A stretch of DNA of 20,059 nt from Pseudaestuariivita sp. (GTDB lineage Bacteria > Pseudomonadota > Alphaproteobacteria > Rhodobacterales > Rhodobacteraceae), in contig JAHDCH010000015.1 of assembly GCA_020629995.1 (NCBI GenBank), positions 1-20,059 of the forward strand. The letters run 5' to 3'. Positions 13,390 through 20,059 of this stretch are shown piece by piece (position 1 is the first letter of the stretch; every line of letters begins with the position of its first letter). The notes beneath the pieces were generated by a model. It was not told the DNA's origin. It saw only the letters and a list, made by a program, of their open reading frames with translations, and did not search any database. The position numbers and the translations under genes were made by a program.

Positions 13390-15777
13390 CTATAGAACAA
13401 AGTCGGCGGCTGTGAGGCTGGGTGCGCCGTCCAGCCTGAGGTCGAAATCGGCGATCCCGTCACCATCGACATCGGCCTGCACGATCGTGAAGGCGCCGGC
13501 TGACGCCAAGCGCACTTCGCCCGCGGTGCCCGAGAAGGCAGTCGTTCCGATGAAGGTGAATGCATCGTTGGCCCCGCCCGGGATCGCGTCGATGGCCGAC
13601 AGGTCGATCTGGTCGATACCGGGTTCAAAGTCGCGGATGATGTCGCGGGTCCCGGTCCCGGAGAAGCTTTCGTCCACGGTCGCGAAATAGAAGGTGTCGG
13701 CTTCGCCGTCGGGCACAAAGACGCCACCCGAAAAGGTGCCGCCGTTCATGATATCGCGCCCGCCGCCGCCCGAGATGAGATCTGCGCCCGTGCCGCCACG
13801 TACGACGTCATTTCCTGCGTAGCCGAACAGAGAGTCATTCCCGGTTCCGCCGTCCAGAGTATCAAGCCCCGTGCCACCGATGATGGTGTCGGCCCCGCCG
13901 CCACCCACGACAAGGTCATTGCCCCCGCTGGCAGACAAAGTGTCGTCGCCGCCCAGTCCAAATATGCGATCACTGCCCGAGGACGAGGTAATCAGATTGG
14001 CGCCAGTGGTCCCCGTCAGAACATCGTTGCCCGTACCGGTTGTGAGGTTTTCGATGTTGAGGATGACGTTGGTCCCCGAGGGGCCGGTGTTCTGGGCGGT
14101 GGTGGTGTTCAGATTGACCGTGATCGCCCCGTTATAATCGAGGAAATACAGAATATCCACGCCATCGCCTCCATCGACGAAATCGTCGCCGGGGCTTTCG
14201 AAGATAGCGTCATTTCCGTCGCCTGCGACAATGGAATCCTGGCTGAAACCGCCATCCAGCGTGTCGTTGAAATTGGTCCCGGTGATCGTATCGTTGCCGA
14301 AACCGCCATTCCCGGTAAAGCCGAGCTGCTGATCGCCGACCAGGGTAATGAGATCGCCGCCGCCGCCTCCGGTGACGAACACGCCGGTCAGAACGTCCGC
14401 GTGGTCCGAACCGATCAGGTTGTTGACGTTGACCAGAATGTCCCCTTCTGCATCGCCGCCCATGCCGATCCCGGTCTGGGTGTTCACGGTCACGCCCTGA
14501 TCCGATCCTTCATACGAGGCCGTGGTCCAATTGGGTTCGAGACCCACAAGAATGTCTGCACCCGAGCCACCGAGAAAAGTGACGAAATTGAAAGGCGTAT
14601 CGGCAGCAAGCACGTCATCACCGTCCCCGCCGGTCAGGACGCCGGATCCTGACAGCACGTCATCCCCGGCCCCGATCTCGTACCCGATCACATTGTCCAG
14701 ACGAATTTCCGGTGACAGCCAGAACAACGCATCCCCAACCTGCGCCAAAGTGCCCAGCCGGTTGTCGCGCGATGCTCCCGCGGACGTGCCGACAATATCC
14801 ACAATGTTCAATGCGCCAAGCGCCAGGGAGCTGTCGCTGATTTCGTAGGTGTAGATCGCGTCGCGCCCTTCGGGTTGCACCAGAAGATAGGGCTGTGCGC
14901 TGGACTCGAAGAGTGCAACCGAGCTGACCCCCGTCAGCGAAAGCTGCGAATTCTGAGCGGCCAGGCTGAGGGACAGGTTGAAATCAAGCTCGAGGGTGAA
15001 CAATCCGTTGGTTTGGTCGGCGATGTAAAAGAACGACGATGATCCGACTTCGATCGCCGCGATGTCGACCATGTTTGTCGCGGCGGGCACCGAAAGGCTT
15101 TCGATGATGACCAGCGCGCCAGTGGCTTCGTTCACCGAATAGACCGAGACCGTGTTGTTGTCGGCATCAGCAATGACCATGCGGAACTCGGACGCGGTGC
15201 TGTAGGTGTGCATCGCCGTCACATTGCCGATCTCGGTTGAGGCAGAATCGTTGATATTGCTGACAAATGTCAGAATGCCGGAGGAATCGACGCTGTAGAC
15301 CACCAGACCGTCATCGGTGTCGGAGGCGGCATAGATGTAGGTTGCTGTCGGGGTCTCAAGCACTTCGATCAGATCAACGCCCTGCAGGTTGGCGATCGGG
15401 GACAGCGCCTCGAGCGCGCTGTCGGTCAGGGTGGCATAGGGGCTGCTGTCGGTCAGGGCAAAGACCGAAAACCCGGAATCGTCCGAACCGGCCGCGACCA
15501 GAAACTGGTTGCCGCCCACTTCGAACGTGTCGAGCGATTGCACGTTCTGAAGCGCGGACACGCCGCTGTCGGACAGGGTTCCGACATTGGTCATGGTGCC
15601 GGACGCGTCCAGCGTATAGATTTCGACGGCGTCTTCTGTTGCGCTGCCTATGTAGACAAATGTCGTGCCATTGATCACTGTGCTGACGATTTGCGAGGCA
15701 TTGTTCAACTGAGCCGCGATATCATCCGAAGCAACGGTGCCGAGAGTGTCAGCGGCGACGCCTTGGGAAGTAAACAT
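13390..15777 (-). CDS. Secreted RTX protein with N-terminal beta-propeller-like domain (paralogue 1)
   Basis: This 795-residue acidic protein has no signal peptide, as expected for type I secretion. Residues about 25-368 hold some seven repeats with strands such as TFVYIGS, QFLVAAGS, TYIYAAS and SFFYIAD, each followed by a V/IxxY/F-type strand; this suggests a seven-bladed propeller of the lactonase/YVTN kind. Residues 370-675 carry about nine strict GGxGxDxxx calcium-binding nonapeptides and as many degenerate ones, interrupted by GVTVN...GGDAEGD and ITVNLNTTTAQNTG spacer modules. Residues 675-795 resemble the serralysin (M10) C-terminal region, with IIRDFEPGIDQIDLS, an EF-hand-like DVDGDGIAD (769-777) and terminal DFVL, a typical type I secretion end. 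I find no Lys and no Cys. The ATG is preceded by GGAGAGG. No transporter genes are nearby. No enzymatic motif is recognised. Confidence 0.87.
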   Translation of the reverse strand: MFTSQGVAADTLGTVASDDIAAQLNNASQIVSTVINGTTFVYIGSATEDAVEIYTLDASGTMTNVGTLSDSGVSALQNVQSLDTFEVGGNQFLVAAGSDDSGFSVFALTDSSPYATLTDSALEALSPIANLQGVDLIEVLETPTATYIYAASDTDDGLVVYSVDSSGILTFVSNINDSASTEIGNVTAMHTYSTASEFRMVIADADNNTVSVYSVNEATGALVIIESLSVPAATNMVDIAAIEVGSSSFFYIADQTNGLFTLELDFNLSLSLAAQNSQLSLTGVSSVALFESSAQPYLLVQPEGRDAIYTYEISDSSLALGALNIVDIVGTSAGASRDNRLGTLAQVGDALFWLSPEIRLDNVIGYEIGAGDDVLSGSGVLTGGDGDDVLAADTPFNFVTFLGGSGADILVGLEPNWTTASYEGSDQGVTVNTQTGIGMGGDAEGDILVNVNNLIGSDHADVLTGVFVTGGGGGDLITLVGDQQLGFTGNGGFGNDTITGTNFNDTLDGGFSQDSIVAGDGNDAIFESPGDDFVDGGDGVDILYFLDYNGAITVNLNTTTAQNTGPSGTNVILNIENLTTGTGNDVLTGTTGANLITSSSGSDRIFGLGGDDTLSASGGNDLVVGGGGADTIIGGTGLDTLDGGTGNDSLFGYAGNDVVRGGTGADLISGGGGRDIMNGGTFSGGVFVPDGEADTFYFATVDESFSGTGTRDIIRDFEPGIDQIDLSAIDAIPGGANDAFTFIGTTAFSGTAGEVRLASAGAFTIVQADVDGDGIADFDLRLDGAPSLTAADFVL

Positions 15778-16026
15778 TGTGCAAATCCTCTCCTGAAATC
15801 ACTCTTCGCCTGGCAAAGATGGCGCGTTTTCCAATGTCATTTGCCCCGTCATACGGGGGGTGGGCAGGTGTCTGGTGCGCAAGGACCGAGGCCGTGAAAG
15901 CCGCGGTCGCCCGCAGTGGCGCGCCGAAAAACCGTTGGCGCGAAGTGATCAAAAACTTGGGCAAAAGGTTAACAGCGCAGGCTTGTGTCGTAAACCGTGC
16001 CGGCGCTTCTGCCCGGAGGCTGACCC
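15778..16026. other. Intergenic region between the two RTX genes
   Basis: These 249 bases separate the stop of the upstream RTX paralogue from the start of the downstream one, both on the minus strand. I see no gene and no strong terminator hairpin. The ribosome site of the downstream gene is at its edge. A promoter for the downstream gene probably lies here, but I could not identify one with confidence. Confidence 0.3.
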
Positions 16027-18426
16027 TTACAGGATGAAATCACTGGCCGTCAGCGTCGGAGCGCCGTCGAGCCGAAGTTCGAAATCGGAAATGCCGTCTC
16101 CGTTGACGTCTGCCTGCACAAGCGTGGAGGCACCGGCAGACACAACCCGCAATTCGCCTTCGAGGCCTGAAAAGGCCGCGCTGCCGATAAAGATGAAGGC
16201 TTCGTTCGTGGCGTTGCTCAGCTCGTCCGCGTCGATGAGCGACAGATCGATGATGTCGGTGCCCGGTTCAAAGTCACGGATGATGTCGCGCTGGCCGCCC
16301 GGGGTGCTTTCGGCGATGTTGCCAAAGTGAAACGTGTCGGCATCGCCGTCAGCCACGAAAGAGCCGCCCGAAAACGTGCCGCCCACCAGAATGTCGCGCC
16401 CGGGCCCGCCATCGATCAGGTCAGCCCCCGTGCCGCCGATCAACTGGTCGTTGAGCGATCCGCCATCCAGCGTGTCGTCGCCGGGGCCGCCATTGAGGTT
16501 GTCGAGCCCAAAGCCACCAACCAAGAAGTCATTTCCGCCACCACCATTCAGCACGTCATTGCCAAGCTGGCCCAGCAGGGTGTCGTTGCCGCCAAGGCCG
16601 AACAGATTGTCAGAGCCCGACGCACCATCCAGCAAGTTGTCGGCGGTCGATCCGACAAAACGGTCGTTCCCGATGCCGCCCAGCACGCCTTCGATATTCA
16701 GCAGCGTATCGGTGCCGCCCGCACCGGTGTTTTGCGCCGTCGTGACGGCCAGCGACAGGTCCACCGTTCCGCCGGTGTCCGAGTACAGGATGTAATCATA
16801 GCCCGCGCCACCATCCAGCGTGTCGTTGCCCGGGCCGCCCACCAGAGTGTCATTGCCGTCGTTTCCAACCAGTGAATCCTGGCTGGCTCCGCCATCGAGG
16901 TAATCATTTGCGCTGTCACCGATCAGGGTGTCATTGCCCGTCTCTCCGTAAAAGATCGCTGGCAGGCCAGGAACGGCCATCAACAAGTCCGAAAGCGCGC
17001 CGCCTTCGGCCTCTTCGGCGGTGATGACGTCCACAAAATCCGACCCCACGACCGCTTCGATGCTGAAGAACGTGTCGCCCTCGGCATCGCCACCCAGCGC
17101 CAGCCCGAGGGCGAGGTTCACCGTCACGCCGCTGTCCGAGCCGCTGTAATCCGCAGTATCGGTGGAATCGCCGCCAAACAGCTGATCGGCGCCCGCCCCG
17201 CCATCGAACAGGTTGCTGCCGTTCAGGCCCAGCAACACGTCATTCCCGCCGCCTCCGATCAACGTGTCGCTGAACATGGTGCCGACCACGACATCGTCAC
17301 CGCCGCCCACAAGATAAGAGCGGACCGCATCGGCGCTGAACCCTGCTGCCAGCAGGATCACTTGCCCATCCACGACCACGCTTGTGGACCCGTATACCGT
17401 TTCGCCAAAGATGCCTGTTGTTTCAAACGCGCCAACGGGCACCAATTGCCCCTGGTTGGGCGCGCCTGCCGGAGCGATCTGATACAGGCTGACGTCAGCG
17501 TCCGATTGTTCAAACGCCGCAATGTACTGGCTGTCGCCTGCCTGGAACAGATCGAGGCTGAAGGTGAACGTGGAGTTTGGGGCAGATGTGACCTGTTGAA
17601 TATGTGTCAGGGACCCGCCATTAAACTGCGTCACGTTTACGCCGCCGATGCCATCTTGGCTGCTTGTGTAGATATAGGCGTTGCTGCCGACGACGGCGAC
17701 CTGGATGTCATAGACCTCGGAATAGGTGTCGGTCCTGATCCCGCTGGTCACGGTGTCCACCGCCGACAACGCGCCGGTGCTGCTGTTCACGCTGAACACG
17801 GTCATGCCGTCGTCCGAGGACCCGGCGACCACAATGTAGTTGGTCCCCCCCAGTTCAAAGGCTTCGATGTCGTAGATGGCGTCAATGGCCAGCGCAGCCG
17901 TGTCCGGAACATCGTCTACATGGGTCAGCGCACCTGTTGCATCGACCGAAAAGATGGACAGGCCATTGTCAGTCTGCGCACCGGCGTAGATGAACGCGGT
18001 GCCGCCCACCTCGACAACCCCGATCCCCCAGACGTCGCTGAGGTTATAGTCGACGTTTTCGCTGTCAAAAACGGTGTCAGCCAGGGTCAGGTACGGCGCG
18101 GTGTCCGACAGGATATAGGTCGAAATCCCGTCCTCTTGCGAGCCGATGACCAGCATCTGCACCCCGCCGACAGTGAATGTTTTCACTTCGATCACAGAGT
18201 TCAACGCAGCCAAAGGGCCATCCAGAACCGACCCGACCGGCGTCAGCGTTCCGTCCGCGTCCAGGGTCGAAACCTGAATGGCGTTTTCGACATACGATGT
18301 GCTGTAGACAAAGGTCGTGCCGCCGATGACGGCGGTGTCGACCTCGAGAGGGCCCTCCAGAGTGGTGCCGCCACTTTCGATCAGCTCGTCAGCCAGTGAG
18401 AGGGAAACGCCAGAAACAACAGCCAT
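16027..18426 (-). CDS. Secreted RTX protein with N-terminal beta-propeller-like domain (paralogue 2)
   Basis: This 799-residue protein has the same architecture as its neighbour: propeller-like repeats (about 25-370; TFVYSTS, QMLVIGS, AFIYAGA, NYIVVAG, AYIYTSS, QYIAAFE, VILLAAG), an RTX block (about 372-680) with about ten strict GGxGxD nonapeptides, and a serralysin-like end containing IIRDFEPGTDIIDLS, a DVNGDGISD calcium loop and terminal DFIL. The last 120 residues are close to those of paralogue 1 (roughly two-thirds identical by eye), so the pair arose by tandem duplication. I chose the ATG at 18426, with GGAG seven bases upstream; a TTG at 18441 would add five residues. There is no signal peptide and no Cys, and only one Lys. 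It is probably exported by a type I system encoded elsewhere. Its function is not known; adhesion, matrix or calcium-dependent surface roles are guesses. Confidence 0.87.
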   Translation of the reverse strand: MAVVSGVSLSLADELIESGGTTLEGPLEVDTAVIGGTTFVYSTSYVENAIQVSTLDADGTLTPVGSVLDGPLAALNSVIEVKTFTVGGVQMLVIGSQEDGISTYILSDTAPYLTLADTVFDSENVDYNLSDVWGIGVVEVGGTAFIYAGAQTDNGLSIFSVDATGALTHVDDVPDTAALAIDAIYDIEAFELGGTNYIVVAGSSDDGMTVFSVNSSTGALSAVDTVTSGIRTDTYSEVYDIQVAVVGSNAYIYTSSQDGIGGVNVTQFNGGSLTHIQQVTSAPNSTFTFSLDLFQAGDSQYIAAFEQSDADVSLYQIAPAGAPNQGQLVPVGAFETTGIFGETVYGSTSVVVDGQVILLAAGFSADAVRSYLVGGGDDVVVGTMFSDTLIGGGGNDVLLGLNGSNLFDGGAGADQLFGGDSTDTADYSGSDSGVTVNLALGLALGGDAEGDTFFSIEAVVGSDFVDVITAEEAEGGALSDLLMAVPGLPAIFYGETGNDTLIGDSANDYLDGGASQDSLVGNDGNDTLVGGPGNDTLDGGAGYDYILYSDTGGTVDLSLAVTTAQNTGAGGTDTLLNIEGVLGGIGNDRFVGSTADNLLDGASGSDNLFGLGGNDTLLGQLGNDVLNGGGGNDFLVGGFGLDNLNGGPGDDTLDGGSLNDQLIGGTGADLIDGGPGRDILVGGTFSGGSFVADGDADTFHFGNIAESTPGGQRDIIRDFEPGTDIIDLSLIDADELSNATNEAFIFIGSAAFSGLEGELRVVSAGASTLVQADVNGDGISDFELRLDGAPTLTASDFIL

Positions 18427-18532
18427 GAAATCGCTCCGCAAAATCCTTGATAAAGAGGTCTTTGCAGAATTTCAGACGAGTCTATGCAATCTGGCAAGTA
18501 TGGGAATCCGGTCTCGGCCCGGATGGCAGGGG

Positions 18533-18565
18533 CAAGGGGGCGGGCTGCAAGAGCCCGCCCCCTTG
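18533..18565 (-). terminator. Strong hairpin after acs
   Basis: A perfect 14-bp inverted repeat (CAAGGGGGCGGGCT / AGCCCGCCCCCTTG) with loop GCAAG lies 13 bases after the acs stop codon and before the RTX paralogue 2 promoter region. It lacks a T-tract downstream. Its position fits a terminator or 3'-end stabiliser that separates acs from the RTX genes. Confidence 0.7.
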
Positions 18566-18578
18566 GGATGGTACGCGT

Positions 18579-20059
<1,481 letters not shown>

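Noticed and set aside
13740..14700. Regular short DNA repeats that could suggest a CRISPR array
   Set aside because: The periodicity comes from codons of the glycine/aspartate-rich RTX nonapeptides; there are no identical repeats with unique spacers.
13390..15777. Serralysin-type metalloprotease
   Set aside because: The C-terminus resembles that of M10 serralysins, but no HExxHxxGxxH zinc motif is present, so only the secretion and calcium-binding part is shared.
17362..18399. Long open frame (345 codons) on the plus strand opposite RTX paralogue 2
   Set aside because: It is antisense to a well-supported coding region, has no recognisable domain or ribosome site, and long empty antisense frames are expected in GC-rich repetitive coding DNA.

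Overview
The window looks like chromosomal DNA of a marine alphaproteobacterium of the Rhodobacteraceae (Roseobacter group). This rests on high GC, Rhodobacteraceae-type versions of ClpP, ClpX, AccB and AccC, the cluster accB-accC-aat facing DUF2155-mlaD-NDUFA12, and two large glycine/aspartate-rich RTX proteins. All of it is read from sequence and family knowledge; no database search was run.

Layout. 1-3988: a group-2-type capsule locus on the minus strand (kpsS, an OPX-type export lipoprotein, and kpsC running off the left edge), interrupted by an oppositely oriented hemolysin III (PAQR-type) membrane protein gene. 4107-5908: riboflavin synthase convergent with an unusual photolyase/cryptochrome-like flavoprotein; their stop codons overlap. 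6089-8126: clpP and clpX, with a plausible heat-shock-type promoter before clpP and a REP doublet after clpX. 8244-9406: a RidA-like protein convergent with a DJ-1/PfpI-family protein. 9580-10765: a tightly overlapping NDUFA12, mlaD, DUF2155 operon whose end overlaps the end of aat. 10729-13288: minus-strand accB-accC-aat. 13390-18426: two tandem paralogous genes for secreted proteins, each a predicted beta-propeller followed by an RTX block and a serralysin-like C-terminus. 18579-20059: acetyl-CoA synthetase, its N-terminus outside the window.

Shared themes. The capsule genes and RTX proteins are cell-surface or secreted functions. AccB/AccC and Acs produce and consume acetyl-CoA for lipid synthesis and acetate use. 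ClpXP and Aat meet in the N-end rule pathway in general, although ClpXP is not its usual protease and no direct link is claimed. Riboflavin synthase makes the FAD precursor needed by the neighbouring flavoprotein.

The most unusual items are the photolyase-like protein, in which the FAD domain comes first and an antenna-like alpha/beta segment appears to follow it (an apparent circular permutation), and the paired RTX/propeller proteins, one with no lysine or cysteine in 795 residues. There are no RNA genes, CRISPR arrays, insertion sequences or prophage genes that I can see. No gene-free stretch exceeds 300 bases; the longest are 1745-2038 and 15778-16026.
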